Positions 45,023-54,326 of a stretch of DNA of 64,000 nucleotides are shown in pieces. Source of the DNA: Bacillus sp. OV322 (lineage in GTDB: Bacteria > Bacillota > Bacilli > Bacillales > DSM-1321); contig NZ_FOMA01000001.1 of assembly GCF_900112495.1 (NCBI RefSeq), forward strand, positions 310,001 through 374,000. Reading direction: 5' to 3'. Both the position numbers and the translations under genes were made by a program. The first letter of the stretch is position 1. Each line of letters opens with the position of its first letter. Under the pieces are notes generated by a model. That model ran no database searches, was not told the DNA's origin, and worked only from the letters and a program-made list of their open reading frames with translations.

Positions 45023-46933
45023 ATGGCAAATGCCAAAATTTATGAACATAGTACACTGATAGCGGCCATGAAGGAACGCGCCAAGCAATATGAAGAACTT
45101 GAAAAGCAAATCACCGCGCTCAAAAAAGAATTTGAAGCCATTGTCAACATGGATGATGAGCTTCAGGGAAATGGCGCAAAATCGATTAAGGGATTTTATG
45201 GGGCGCAAGGAGATCTTGCGGATGCCTGGCTGGGGCTGATAAAGGCCAACATCGCCTTTTTCAAAGGAGTCAGCGACTCTGCCGAGGATGTCAAGCTCTC
45301 AGGAGACACCGTCGTCATGGAACCTTTTCTAGAGGACGAGGTTTCAAACGGACTGAAAAAGTCAAAGGAAATCGTAACGGCCCAGCAGGACGATTTGAAG
45401 AAGATTTTTCAGACAATAGATGATATTCTATCTTTACAGGTATTTTCAAAAGAAACCTTTGAAGATGAAATTGATAAAGCGGATAAAAAAAGAGACAACA
45501 CCATTAAAGCGGTCAATAAGTTCGATGCCAATCTGCTGACTGAATATGGGGTTTCCGAGCAGCAGGAAAACTACCTGATTAGACTTCTGGGCACCATCAT
45601 GAACTCAAGCAGTCAAGGCGGCAAGATCTCGCCCATGTACTTTGACAGCAAGGCCTATAAAAACAATGACGTGTACAAGCAGATGGATGATGTGAGAAAA
45701 GCGAACAGCGATTATCTGACATTTAAAAAGGACCAGGCTAAGGCCAGGAAACAGGCAAAAGAGCTCCAGGAACAGGAGAATCGCCCATGGTATGAAAAAG
45801 CCTGGGACACAACAAAGACCTTTACCGGCGAAATAACCGGATATTACGATTTTATCAGGGCGACAGAAGGCGTCGATCCTGTTACACATGAGAAACTGAC
45901 CACGGCGCAGCGTGCTGCGGCCGCGGCCATGGCGGCAGCCGGATTCATCCCTGTAGTAGGCTGGGCAGGCCGTGCAGCAAAGGGCGGAGTGGCCATCTAC
46001 AGAACGGCCAAAGTCCTGAACGCCGCCGATCATGCCCTGGATGCCTATAAAACCACCAAAGGCTTCGCGGCGCTCCAGAAGACTGAAAAAGGGCTCTATG
46101 GGATCACCGCAGCGAACGGCATGGCAGAGGGTATCACAGGAAGAGACTTTCAAGGAAACAAGCTGACAGAAGAACAAAAGCAGCAAAGCCTGATTCAGGC
46201 ATTCAGCATACTCGGACTTGGGGCAGCAAGCAAATTCATTGGCGGAAAGCCAGCAAATATCCCGTTCAACACCTACAGCAAACAATACGCCCAAGCCACA
46301 GCAAAAAATGCCCAAAACATACTCCGGGAAATCGGCAAACAATTCGGCAAAGTCGATGTCCCAGTGGGCGCAAAAGTACTGAAAATGGCAGGCAACGGTC
46401 CTATTCAGCCTAAAGTCCTTGTGGTCGAAACCAAAACCCTTAGTGAAGTGAAACAGGGTCTGGGGGAGAAGCTTGCGAAGAAGAAGGAACAAAAGCAGGT
46501 TAATAAGGAGTTAAGTGGTGGTAGAGATAATGGTATTACAAAAGATGAATATAAGAATTTGAGGAAAAAGACACCAAGTAACGATATACGTAAAATGGTT
46601 AATCCAGAAGGTCCTAAAGTAGATCCAGTGTACGGGTATGAGGTTGATAAGTTTGAAGCAGATCATATTGTTTCGATGAAAGAAATAACTGAAATGGATG
46701 GATTTGGTATATTAACCAGAGAACAACAAATAGAAATTTTAAATCTAAAAGATAATTTTGTTGGTCTTGGAAAATCTTCGAATGCATCTAAGGGGGCTCA
46801 TAGTTGGGCTGATTGGAAAGGACATTCTAAGATGGGAGAGGTTCCTGTAAATGTTAGAATGGAAATGCTAGAAAAAGAGAAACATGCTAAAGAAGCTCTA
46901 AAAGTAGCTATAGAAGAGAGGTTGAAAAAATGA
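45023..46933 (+). CDS. LXG-domain polymorphic toxin with HNH-like nuclease tip
   Basis: A 636-residue antibacterial toxin probably exported by the type VII (Esx/Yuk) system. Residues 1-235 form the LXG domain, which acts as secretion signal (KIYEHSTLIAAMKERAKQYE … ADAWLGLIKANIAFF). Residues 255-495 are a linker with the pre-toxin TG motif TGRDFQGNKLTEEQKQQSLI and a hydrophobic Ala/Gly stretch (AAAAMAAAGFIPVVGWAGR). The tip (about 496-636) reads EADHIVSMKEI, NLKDNFVGLGKSSNASKGAH and WADWKGHSKMG, like an HNH/endonuclease VII nuclease. AGGGAAGGG lies upstream. It overlaps its immunity gene by four bases. The tip is more AT-rich than the linker, as expected for swapped toxin ends. Confidence 0.9.
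   Translation: MANAKIYEHSTLIAAMKERAKQYEELEKQITALKKEFEAIVNMDDELQGNGAKSIKGFYGAQGDLADAWLGLIKANIAFFKGVSDSAEDVKLSGDTVVMEPFLEDEVSNGLKKSKEIVTAQQDDLKKIFQTIDDILSLQVFSKETFEDEIDKADKKRDNTIKAVNKFDANLLTEYGVSEQQENYLIRLLGTIMNSSSQGGKISPMYFDSKAYKNNDVYKQMDDVRKANSDYLTFKKDQAKARKQAKELQEQENRPWYEKAWDTTKTFTGEITGYYDFIRATEGVDPVTHEKLTTAQRAAAAAMAAAGFIPVVGWAGRAAKGGVAIYRTAKVLNAADHALDAYKTTKGFAALQKTEKGLYGITAANGMAEGITGRDFQGNKLTEEQKQQSLIQAFSILGLGAASKFIGGKPANIPFNTYSKQYAQATAKNAQNILREIGKQFGKVDVPVGAKVLKMAGNGPIQPKVLVVETKTLSEVKQGLGEKLAKKKEQKQVNKELSGGRDNGITKDEYKNLRKKTPSNDIRKMVNPEGPKVDPVYGYEVDKFEADHIVSMKEITEMDGFGILTREQQIEILNLKDNFVGLGKSSNASKGAHSWADWKGHSKMGEVPVNVRMEMLEKEKHAKEALKVAIEERLKK
45790..46512 (+). repeat. LXG linker module, copy A
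   Basis: The linker part of the intact toxin gene. Long stretches are nearly identical to 47757-48475 and 56239-56540, and its last ~50 bases (AKKKEQKQVNKELSGG codons) also match 55248-55305. It marks the border at which toxin tips differ. Confidence 0.85.
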
Positions 46934-47538
46934 AGAAATTTGAAAAGGTTTTAATGGATAAAACCATTATAGTAAGTGCCGAAAAAGAATTAGAACCTCA
47001 AATTGAAAGTTTGTTCGCTATATTAGAAAAGGTAGACCGTAATAAATTAATTCATGGATTCTCTTTACAAGTTGGTTGGTCAGTCTATTATTTACATGAG
47101 AGAGAAACCGGGAATTTTATATTGACTACTCCTGATTACACTAGAAATCCATTTGAAGATATAACAGAAGATTTAACTTTAGCATTATGGGTACAACTTG
47201 AACAAGGACATTTTTTAAGAAAGATGAATGTTAATGGTTTATCAATAAAATTTAGTGATAAAATCATACTTTCTAAAGGTGTACTAGAACTAGAAAAAAT
47301 ATTTTTACAAAGAAATGGAGATGTTGAAAAAGGAGACTCAGGTTGGTATATAGGTCCTGTAGAGGATGATAATACTACCGATTTTTATGCTCTTTATGCT
47401 TATCAGCTTCTAAAAATTAAACCAGAAATCATTCAAGTTCTTGCTTTACCAAATGACTATATGGTTGTTTTTGAAGGTAAAGAAATAAAAGCAGTGCTAA
47501 ACGAAAATGATGTAGATGTTTATATAGGCTCTAAATAG
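46930..47538 (+). CDS. Immunity protein for the LXG nuclease toxin
   Basis: A 202-residue cytosolic protein translationally coupled (ATGA overlap) to the LXG toxin, so it almost surely neutralises that toxin's nuclease tip. The C-terminal part has RNGDVEKGDSGWYIGPVEDD and ALYAYQLLKIKPEIIQVLAL, somewhat like DUF2185/Imm33 immunity proteins. The N-terminal half is helical, then beta (FSLQVGWSVYYLHERETGNF). The exact immunity family is uncertain. A conserved cassette terminator follows at 47609. Confidence 0.8.
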   Translation: MKKFEKVLMDKTIIVSAEKELEPQIESLFAILEKVDRNKLIHGFSLQVGWSVYYLHERETGNFILTTPDYTRNPFEDITEDLTLALWVQLEQGHFLRKMNVNGLSIKFSDKIILSKGVLELEKIFLQRNGDVEKGDSGWYIGPVEDDNTTDFYALYAYQLLKIKPEIIQVLALPNDYMVVFEGKEIKAVLNENDVDVYIGSK

Positions 47539-47608
47539 ATTTTAATTTTATTTGCAGAAATATCAAATTATACAACTTAACTTTACAGAAATTAGAACAT
47601 TGAATATG

Positions 47609-47646
47609 GCACTTGAATGTCTACTTTAGGCAACAAGTGCTTTTTG
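47609..47646 (+). terminator. Cassette terminator 1
   Basis: GCACTTG and CAAGTGC flank a loop ATGTCTACTTTAGGCAA-like, followed by T5. It belongs to a family of near-identical terminators at 51601, 52901, 53853, 55155 and 61119. Confidence 0.85.
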
Positions 47647-47756
47647 TTTTTGGGAAAGAACTTTATGTTGCTACCGCTTAATATTTGAGATTTATTTACT
47701 AATGACGGTTTTATAATACTAGCTATCATTATTGCAGTTTTTTTAATTGAATTCAG

Positions 47757-48950
47757 TATGAAAAAGTCTAGGACATAGCGAAGACCTTTACCGGGGAAAT
47801 CACCGGATATTACGACTACATCAGGGCGACAGAAGGCGTCTATCCTGTTACACATGAAAAACTGACCGCAGCCCAGCGTGCCGCAGCCGGATTCATCCCA
47901 ATAGTAGGCTGGGCCGGCCGGGCAACAAAAGGCGGAGTGGCGATCTACAGAACGGCCAAAGTCCTTAATGCCGCCGATCATGCCCTGGATGCCTATAAAA
48001 CCACCAAAGGCTTCGCCGCTCTCCAGAAAACTGAAAAAGGCCTCTATGCGCTCGCCGCCGCCAATGGTTTGGGGGAAGGCATCACAGGAAGAGACTTCCT
48101 AGGAAACAAGCTGACAGAAGAACAAAAGCAGCAAAGCTTGATTCAGGCATTCAGCATACTCGGACTTGGGGCAGCAAGCAAATTCATCGGCGGAAAGCCA
48201 GCAAACATTCCATTTAACACCTACAGCAAACAATACGCCCAAGCCACAGCGAAAAATGCCCAAAACACACTCCGGGAAATCGGCAAACAAATCGGCAAAG
48301 TCGATGTCCCAGTCGGTGCAAAAGTACTGAAAATGGCAGGGAACGGTCCTATCCAACCCAAAGTCTTAGCCGTTGAAACCAAAACCCTCAGCGAAGTGAA
48401 GCAGGGTCTTGGGGAGAAGCATGCGAAGAAGAAGGAACAGAAGCAGGTTAATAAAGAGTTGAGTGGTGGTAGTAAGGGTACGGGTAAAATTGATTATAGT
48501 GACATCAGAGCTTATCGTTATATTGATATCGAAAAAGTACCGATAGAATATAGAGCGGATCCTAGACTTGTCTCTGAAATGAACTATAAAGGAAAGAAAA
48601 AAAGTGGAGCAAATGCAGCAGGATGGGAAAGGAGTGCCTCTAAGCATTTTAATGAATTATTAGACAAGCACCCTGAATTTTTTAGTGAAGCAAATATTGA
48701 GAGAATTGAAAACGGATTAGTTCCTGTAGTAGATGATCACTTTATTGAGCATTTTCCTCAATATAAAGATTGCAAGGATGATAAATTGATACATCATCAT
48801 ATAGGTGGTGGAGGTCAAGCTGCTGCTGTGCCACAATCATTGCATAAGGGCTTTGGGGGCATACACAATTTTGAGAAAGAACACAAAATTAGAGACAACG
48901 ACCCTTTGACTAAGATTGGGGAGGTATTTACGTCTCAAAAGAAGCCGTAA
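47757..48950 (+). pseudogene. Promoterless LXG toxin cassette (linker copy B plus HNH-type tip)
   Basis: It lacks the LXG domain and any start signal; homology to the intact gene begins at 47757 and an in-frame TAG sits at about 47769. From there the frame is open to 48950: the linker with TGRDFLGNKLTEEQKQQSLI and the same AKKKEQKQVNKELSGG junction. The tip reads YRYIDIEKVPIEYRADPRLV and KLIHHHIGGGGQAAAVPQSL then HKGFGGIHNFEKEH, a histidine-rich HNH/endonuclease VII-like nuclease. It is most likely a silent store for recombination with the intact gene; the immunity gene follows. Confidence 0.8.
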
Positions 48951-49008
48951 ATACTAATATAAACATGAATGAATTGAAAATTAATGATATATAGTGGAGG
49001 TATAAAAA

Positions 49009-49563
49009 ATGATTTCACCACAAGATTTTTTAGACGATTGGAATAAAGACCTATATGGTTTGATCAATTATGATGAAAAAATAATTAAATCATTTACCTT
49101 ATCTCAAGAAACTAAAGATTTTTTAATTGAAGCAGGTTTTCCTGAGTCTGCTCCTCCGTTTCTAACATTTGAATCTGCAGTTAACGGTGGTGGAGAAAAA
49201 TTAATTAAGAGAAATAATAAATTAAGCAAGATGTATGACAAGTTTATATATTTTGGATTTACTGGTAGCGGATATCCAATATGTATTGATGAATCCAACT
49301 CAGAGCTCGTATATATAGATTATGATAATGAGAATAAGGTTGTACTAATAAATTCTACGATAACAAAATTTGCGGAAGCTTTACTTGTCTACGTAGATTT
49401 TATAAAGAAAGTAAAAGCTGTAAATGGAAGAAGAGCGTATCTCGAGAAAAATGCAACTAAAGATTTGTTAGAGTGGATTTCTGGGGCACTTCAAAAAATC
49501 GATGCTATCTCGTTAACTGAAGGGGCTTTTTGGGAAGAAGAGCTTAGTAGTTTTGGCGAATAG
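49009..49563 (+). CDS. SUKH-family immunity protein
   Basis: A 184-residue protein of the SUKH (SMI1/KNR4-like) superfamily, the commonest immunity fold in polymorphic toxin systems. It shows the type-4-like motif KDFLIEAGFPESAPPFLTFE, then KFIYFGFTGSGYPICIDE and a helical end. It follows the toxin tip at 48480-48950 by 58 bases with GGAGG before the ATG, so it can be made even though the toxin cassette is silent. That protects the cell from kin using this tip. Confidence 0.85.
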   Translation: MISPQDFLDDWNKDLYGLINYDEKIIKSFTLSQETKDFLIEAGFPESAPPFLTFESAVNGGGEKLIKRNNKLSKMYDKFIYFGFTGSGYPICIDESNSELVYIDYDNENKVVLINSTITKFAEALLVYVDFIKKVKAVNGRRAYLEKNATKDLLEWISGALQKIDAISLTEGAFWEEELSSFGE

Positions 49564-49844
49564 ACTATATAGAGTGAAAGTGAAAATGCAGTCGGGTTTA
49601 TTATTATGATATTCAAATTGCGATTTATCCTAAAGAATTTTCATGAAAAATAGAAGAGAATTAAAATTATAAATATTACATGGAGTTACTCGTTGATAAA
49701 AACATAATAAAACTCACACCTAGATTGGCTTTATGCCTTTTAAGGTTTTTTACTTTAATTTGATATTTAAATGGGACAATAAGAAATTGATGGTAAATGG
49801 TATAGAGAAGTTTTCATAAATTAAACTTAGGAGTGAAAAGTTGC

Positions 49845-50286
49845 ATGAAAAAATTTGAAGATCAGTTTAGCGAATTGCAAGCGGATATGATTTCAATCTG
49901 TATGGAATTTGTTGAAGACCGAGCAGATAAAGTGTATGTGTATGCTTCATGTGAAAAGCCAGTTTTTTTATTTAATTAATAATATGTATGTCGAGCCCCA
50001 TAAAGTGAATGATGCCCTGGAGTATGGAGAAGAACCATATGATGCATCTTCAGAACGTGGGTTTATGGTTTTAGATATTTTAAATAAAGATATTGAACAG
50101 TTAAAGGTATTATGTGAAGAGTACGTTCGAGACATGCCAACCGAAATGAAATTAATTTATGATGTTAAAACAGGCCACTTTAAAGCTGAGTACAAATATG
50201 ATTTAGTGTATCTAAATGATGAGTATAAAGTAGCTAGTGACATTGCTGTTGAGTGGTTTGTGGCAGTGAAAAATAATAATCTTTAA
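49845..50286 (+). pseudogene. YezG/DUF600 immunity protein, frameshifted
   Basis: It starts MKKFEDQFSELQADMISICM and EFVEDRADKVYVYASCE with TTAGGAG upstream. Near 49955-49975 the frame breaks (stop after KPVFLFN) and continues in another as INNMYVEPHKVNDALEYGEE to MPTEMKLIYDVKTGHFKAEY and AVEWFVAVKNN. This is the YezG family, which neutralises the YeeF-type LXG DNase in B. subtilis. Without the shift the length would be about 150 residues, normal for the family. Confidence 0.8.
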
Positions 50287-50372
50287 TTTTGTATGTATAG
50301 TTCCCTGAATGATACATGATACTTGGGCATCGCAAGACTGAAAGTAGACAGAAGAAATTTAGATTCGCTCAA

Positions 50373-50406
50373 GGGTTCAGTGTTTTATATACACTGAACC
50401 CTTTTT
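50373..50406 (+). terminator. Terminator after the yezG remnant
   Basis: GGGTTCAGTGT and ACACTGAACCC pair perfectly around a 7-base loop, followed by T5. Unrelated in sequence to the repeated cassette terminators. Confidence 0.9.
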
Positions 50407-50462
50407 CCTTCTAAAGAGGTTAAAAGAGTTCGAAAGCTTAGTAATGCAACTACGGAATCACT

Positions 50463-50786
50463 CATATAGCTCAACAAACCGCTCGAGAAGAAGCATTTTC
50501 TGATAAGATTGCAGAACTTATGGCTCACGGAAAATCGTTTGATGAAGCAGAAAAAGAATCTACAGAATGGCTGAATACACAAGCAGCACTTCATAATCCA
50601 GATCAAATTGCAGGTGGAAAACCAGATAAAATTGGTGGAATGGGTCATAAGGGCATTAATTCTTCAATTGGTTCCCAATGGAGATATAGAATTGATGTGG
50701 TTGATGAACAAATAAGGGAAATGGCAAAAAATATGACACCTGAGCAATTAATAAACACTTATTTGAATGTAAAACTGACACACTAA
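50463..50786 (+). pseudogene. Toxin tip fragment, Ntox15 type, copy 1
   Basis: A C-terminal piece reading AQQTAREEAFSDKIAELMAH, KEAEKESTEWLNTQAALHNP-like and DQIAGGKPDKIGGMGHKGIN. This is the end of the polymorphic toxin type 15 domain, a DNase seen in T6SS and LXG toxins. The upstream catalytic part and start are missing. It ends DVVDEQIREMAKNMTPEQLI, nearly repeated at 60427-60579. No immunity gene directly follows it here. Confidence 0.7.
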
Positions 50787-50808
50787 GGAGAATTATTTAT
50801 GGAATATT

Positions 50809-51073
50809 AATGAATTTGATATGGCTATCAAAAAATTAGGGCTCAATCCAAAAGAGGTGGAAGGAACTTTAGTAGTTCATCAGTCAAACCCAAGAGGTGT
50901 ATGCTCGATTTGTACTCAAGGTATGACTAATCCGAATAAAGAGGCAGGAATATTTATGAAGTTAACAAAAAAATCCTAATTTAACAATTAAAGTTACAAC
51001 TGAAGTCAAAGATGGCATAAGGGTTTCGGGAAAGGAAAATTTTATTTTACGAAATGGAAAATTAGTTGAGTAA
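50809..51073 (+). pseudogene. Deaminase-like toxin tip fragment, copy 1
   Basis: It reads NEFDMAIKKLGLNPKEVEGT, VVHQSNPRGVCSICTQGMTN, then after a one-base shift LTIKVTTEVKDGIRVSGKEN. The P-GVC-x2-C pair fits the zinc-binding C-terminal half of a cytidine-deaminase-fold toxin; the first His/Glu motif is missing. A close relative lies at 51998-52267. Family placement is by motif and by the Imm6-type partner; moderate certainty. Confidence 0.6.
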
Positions 51074-51087
51074 ATGAGGGATATATT

Positions 51088-51591
51088 ATGATAGATATTT
51101 TTGAAAAATTGGAATCGGATAGACAAGTTGCATTTTTGTTAGGGCTAAGTGAAACAGTTGTTGATTTGTTAATTTCTTCTTCAGCATATAAGGATATAAA
51201 TAGCGCTCTGAAAGTTTGCTGGGAGTGGCTAGAAAATAAGCGATATTCTGGAGATGAAATCTATTACTTATTAGACGATGGGACGGAATTCACGGGGTTA
51301 TTTATGCAAATGCAGGATGAGAATGATCCATTAAAAGAATTAGTTTGGGGTTGCATTGTAGATGCAATATCTTTTTCTAATTGGAGAGCTTATCAGTTTG
51401 ATAATGAAGAATATTTACCTGCACCAATAGAAAATGTAGACGAAAGTATATTACAGCAGTTTCTAGATGGTTTTTATGACATAAAATTGATAAATAAAAT
51501 AGTGGCTAAAGAGTTCATGAATTATTTAATGGATAGCAATAATTCCTTAAAGAAAGACGATATTATCAACTTTTTAAAAGGGTTGCAATAA
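51088..51591 (+). CDS. Imm6-family immunity protein, copy 1
   Basis: A 167-residue helical protein matching the Imm6 pattern: FEKLESDRQVAFLLGLSETV, CWEWLENKRYSGDEIYYLLD and WGCIVDAISFSNWRAYQFDN. It is clearly paralogous to the protein at 52286-52786. It starts 15 bases after the deaminase-like fragment and ends in a cassette terminator. Imm6 proteins are tied to deaminase and other nuclease toxins in polymorphic systems. It likely protects against relatives that carry this tip. Confidence 0.75.
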   Translation: MIDIFEKLESDRQVAFLLGLSETVVDLLISSSAYKDINSALKVCWEWLENKRYSGDEIYYLLDDGTEFTGLFMQMQDENDPLKELVWGCIVDAISFSNWRAYQFDNEEYLPAPIENVDESILQQFLDGFYDIKLINKIVAKEFMNYLMDSNNSLKKDDIINFLKGLQ

Positions 51592-51600
51592 AATTCAAAC

Positions 51601-51639
51601 ACACTTGACTGTCAATTGAAGGTAACAAGTGTTTTTTTG
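51601..51639 (+). terminator. Cassette terminator 2
   Basis: ACACTTG and CAAGTGT flank an 18-base loop containing AAGGTAA, then T7. Same family as 47609. Confidence 0.88.
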
Positions 51640-51759
51640 TACATAACACCATGCAGAAGTTTTTCAAATGAGAAAGACAAACAACCAAAATACTATGACC
51701 AAATAAAAGGAGAAATTCTTTGGGCGCCTAATGATTGATTTGTTTCGGGAACTCAAAAA

Positions 51760-51975
51760 CCTCGAAGCATTACATACTGGAATGAGATTAGATGATAGAC
51801 GATAAAGCCCGGTAAACCAAGGTCGAACTTTACTCCGCCTGTGCAGGAGCCAATGATTTCGTGATTAAAGAGAGCAATAAAGACACAAATGTATTGCCAT
51901 TTTCCATTGACTCTTACATAGGTTAAGTCGCTTACCACGAACGGAAGCTCTTCTGCCTGGTTGTCAAGGGCGGAA
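51760..51975 (-). mobile_element. IS3-family transposase fragment
   Basis: The minus strand reads ELPFVVSDLTYVRVNGKWQY then ICVFIALFNHEIIGSCTG, the start of the IS3 OrfB DDE domain (first Asp in SDLTY). About 70 residues remain. It lies between the first Imm6 gene and the second deaminase-like fragment and probably records the insertion that cut the upstream end of that cassette. Confidence 0.75.
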
Positions 51976-51997
51976 GGGCCATGCAGAGGAAGGAGTT

Positions 51998-52267
51998 CTG
52001 AATGAATTTGATACAGCAGTAATAAAAGCAGGTATAAAACCAGAAGACGTAGCAGGAACATTAAAACTACATCAATCAAATCCTTCAGGTGTATGTAGAA
52101 AGTGTTATCAGGGTTTAGCGAACGATAAAGTCCCGCCAGGTGTGTTTAAGCAATTAAGCGCAATTAAGTATAAAATACCCTAATCTAAAATTGAAGTTAC
52201 ATCAGAAGTTGATGAAAGTATTAAAGAAACAGGTAGGCTTTTACGATTAAAAGTGGAAAATATATAG
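51998..52267 (+). pseudogene. Deaminase-like toxin tip fragment, copy 2
   Basis: It reads NEFDTAVIKAGIKPEDVAGT, LKLHQSNPSGVCRKCYQGLA and, after a frame change, SKIEVTSEVDESIKETGRLL. Same layout as 50809-51073 with different residues, so an old duplication or two acquisitions. The N-terminal part is missing where the IS3 fragment abuts it. Confidence 0.6.
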
Positions 52268-52285
52268 ATTAAATGGAGGTTAATT

Positions 52286-52786
52286 ATGGCTAATACTAAC
52301 TTTAGTAGCTTAACACAAGATGGTAAAGTGATATTTTTTCTTGGACTTTCAGAATGGATTTTGCCAGTGTTTTCTAAAGAAGAAGATCAAATTATAGCCC
52401 GGGAAGTTATAAGTAAATGCTGGGAGTGGTTAAAAGGAAAAGAAAATATAGGAGATATTCTTTACGAACTATTAGATGATGAGGAAAATGGTATAACAAT
52501 AATTCAAGAAATGTCAGATAATGAAACAGATATCACAGGTTGGAATTGTATTATTGATGCAGTTGCTTATACCAGTAGAAAAGCATTTGATAGAGAAGGT
52601 GTAATATATTATCCAGAACCAATTGCTTTAGTAGATGATACAGTAGTAGACCATTTCATGGATTGTTTTGAAAAGTGTATTGAGAACTCAGACATTTATA
52701 TTCAAAGAATAAATACTTTATTGAATGATTATAAAAATGGGGATATTGAAGCTGACTTGCGGACAGAAGTTTTAAGGAAATTATAA
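52286..52786 (+). CDS. Imm6-family immunity protein, copy 2
   Basis: A 166-residue paralogue of the gene at 51088: LTQDGKVIFFLGLSEWILPV, CWEWLKGKENIGDILYELLD, GWNCIIDAVAYTSRKAFDRE. Identity is only partial, as expected if each copy fits a different toxin variant. TGGAGG lies before the ATG. It follows the second deaminase-like fragment by 18 bases and ends before cassette terminator 3. Confidence 0.75.
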   Translation: MANTNFSSLTQDGKVIFFLGLSEWILPVFSKEEDQIIAREVISKCWEWLKGKENIGDILYELLDDEENGITIIQEMSDNETDITGWNCIIDAVAYTSRKAFDREGVIYYPEPIALVDDTVVDHFMDCFEKCIENSDIYIQRINTLLNDYKNGDIEADLRTEVLRKL

Positions 52787-52900
52787 ATACAAGTTAACTA
52801 TTATTCTATTATTTTGTGACCTTTGTTGTGTTGAGGTATCTAATTATAAAAGGCTGTTTACTATTTTGAGTGTTGAAGAATTCACTATAATGCAACGAAA

Positions 52901-52940
52901 AGACTTGATATCTTTTTAGGTAACAAGTGTTTTGTTTTCT
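52901..52940 (+). terminator. Cassette terminator 3
   Basis: ACTTG and CAAGT flank a loop with TTTTTAGGTAA, then GTTTT. It is the most degenerate of the family. Confidence 0.65.
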
Positions 52941-52979
52941 AATAAAGTACTGCTTCCGTTTCAAATGGTAACTACAAGT

Positions 52980-53367
52980 AAAATACAGAATATGAACTTG
53001 GACGTATAGTCAATGTTGAGGCTCCTGAACTTATATTAAAAAGGCTGACAGAAACAAATATCCACAAGCAAATGTAGGAGATAAAGATAGATTACCAGAT
53101 GATGATGGTGGTCATTTAATAGGTACACAATTTAATGGCCCTGGAGATATTGATAATCTTGTACCCAAAAATAGTCAAATAAACAGGAGGGGTGGAGTTT
53201 GGAGTGGCGGATGCATTAAAATAGGTGCCTCCTAAGAAAGTATCTGTTAACTTTGAAACCATTTAATTCTAATAATTCTATGCGGCAGGATTCTTTTATG
53301 GTTGAATACGAAATTGATGGCAAATTACCGATAATTCGTGAAGTTGCAAATAATCCTGGAGGTTGAA
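52980..53367 (+). pseudogene. DNA/RNA non-specific endonuclease toxin tip, decayed
   Basis: It reads YELGRIVNVEAPELILK, frame change, RNKYPQANVGDKDRLPDDDG, GHLIGTQFNGPGDIDNLVPK and NSQINR. That is the core of the NUC-type endonuclease (Endonuclease_NS_2), though the usual DRGH appears as DGGH, as in the LXG versions. After more shifts it ends FMVEYEIDGKLPIIREVANN. A YezG-type immunity gene follows, the usual partner of this tip. Confidence 0.75.
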
Positions 53368-53371
53368 ACTA

Positions 53372-53853
53372 ATGAGTTTTGAAATAAAATTAAATAGGTT
53401 ATATCATAAAATTGCTCAACAGATTAGTGATATGATTCCAACTGAATGGGATAGTTTTAGTTTTAATGGAGAAGTTATGGAGGAATCAGGAGGGGTTTTC
53501 TTCTTTTTTAAGCCTAAAAATGAAGAACAATATATTTATTCTCACTATATTCCTAAATTATATAGTGTAGATAAGCGAGCTTACAATAATGAACTGCATA
53601 GATTATTTGAATTAGCCATTGAACTCCAAAAAGTTTTTATTCAAAACGATCAAGAACCATGGTTTTCTGTTACATTGTTGAAGATAAACGTAAATTGACC
53701 GTGAATTTCGATTACACTAATTGGCATAATAGCGAGTTTGGCCCATCAGCTAGAATTGAATATTTTGAGTACAAGTACTTAAACAAAAATAATGAACAGC
53801 TAGATTTAGATTTAATGGATAGAATGAAGAAATATGAAGAAAAATTACCATAA
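53372..53853 (+). pseudogene. YezG/DUF600 immunity protein, frameshifted
   Basis: It starts MSFEIKLNRLYHKIAQQISD with GGAGG upstream and continues EWDSFSFNGEVMEESGGVFF. Near 53670 (after PWFSV) the frame shifts and resumes as EDKRKLTVNFDYTNWHNSEF and LDLDLMDRMKKYEEKLP. The whole is a normal-length YezG-family protein but for the shift. It is the second broken yezG in this locus (see 49845). Confidence 0.8.
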
Positions 53854-53892
53854 AACACTTGATTGCCGTTTGGGGCTTCAAGTGTTTTTTTA
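53853..53892 (+). terminator. Cassette terminator 4
   Basis: AAACACTTG and CAAGTGTTT pair perfectly around a 17-base loop (GATTGCCG… start as in the others), followed by T residues. Confidence 0.9.
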
Positions 53893-54326
53893 AAAAGAAA
53901 ATGACAATGTAAAAAAACAAGAGTTATGTATTAATAATGACTAAGTTGGCAAAAAATTAAGGTTAAATAGTAACAGATATTGTGAGATTTAATGCCAGTC
54001 TTGTGAGGCTAATACTCTTCCAGCGTTATATTTTGGTAGTTAAACAACTATCAGGTGTTGCTAACAATCTTCAATGTGGCTTTACCTCATCGGTTAATTT
54101 TCATCTTAGCGGTTACAAGTAATATTTAAAATTCTATTATTCCCTTAAGGCAAGCAAAAGGAAATGGAAAGAGATAATATCATGAAAGTGGTTTCGAAAA
54201 CTGTAACAGAAGCGAAAGTTTTATTTAATTTAATAGAACTATTTAAAACAGGGGATTTTACTCAATTAATGAATATAAAAGATGATAGATGAGTTTAATA
54301 ACATAAATAAAAAGGAGTAAATCTAA
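53893..54326. other. Intergenic region in the toxin locus
   Basis: About 430 bases with no clear gene except a doubtful 36-residue frame at 54182-54292 (ATEAKVLFNLIELFKTGDF-like), which could be the end of another lost toxin tip. Confidence 0.35.

Noticed and set aside
45605-46492. 295-codon minus-strand frame opposite the LXG gene
   Set aside because: It is antisense to a well-supported toxin gene, lacks a ribosome site, and its length follows from the GC-rich linker.
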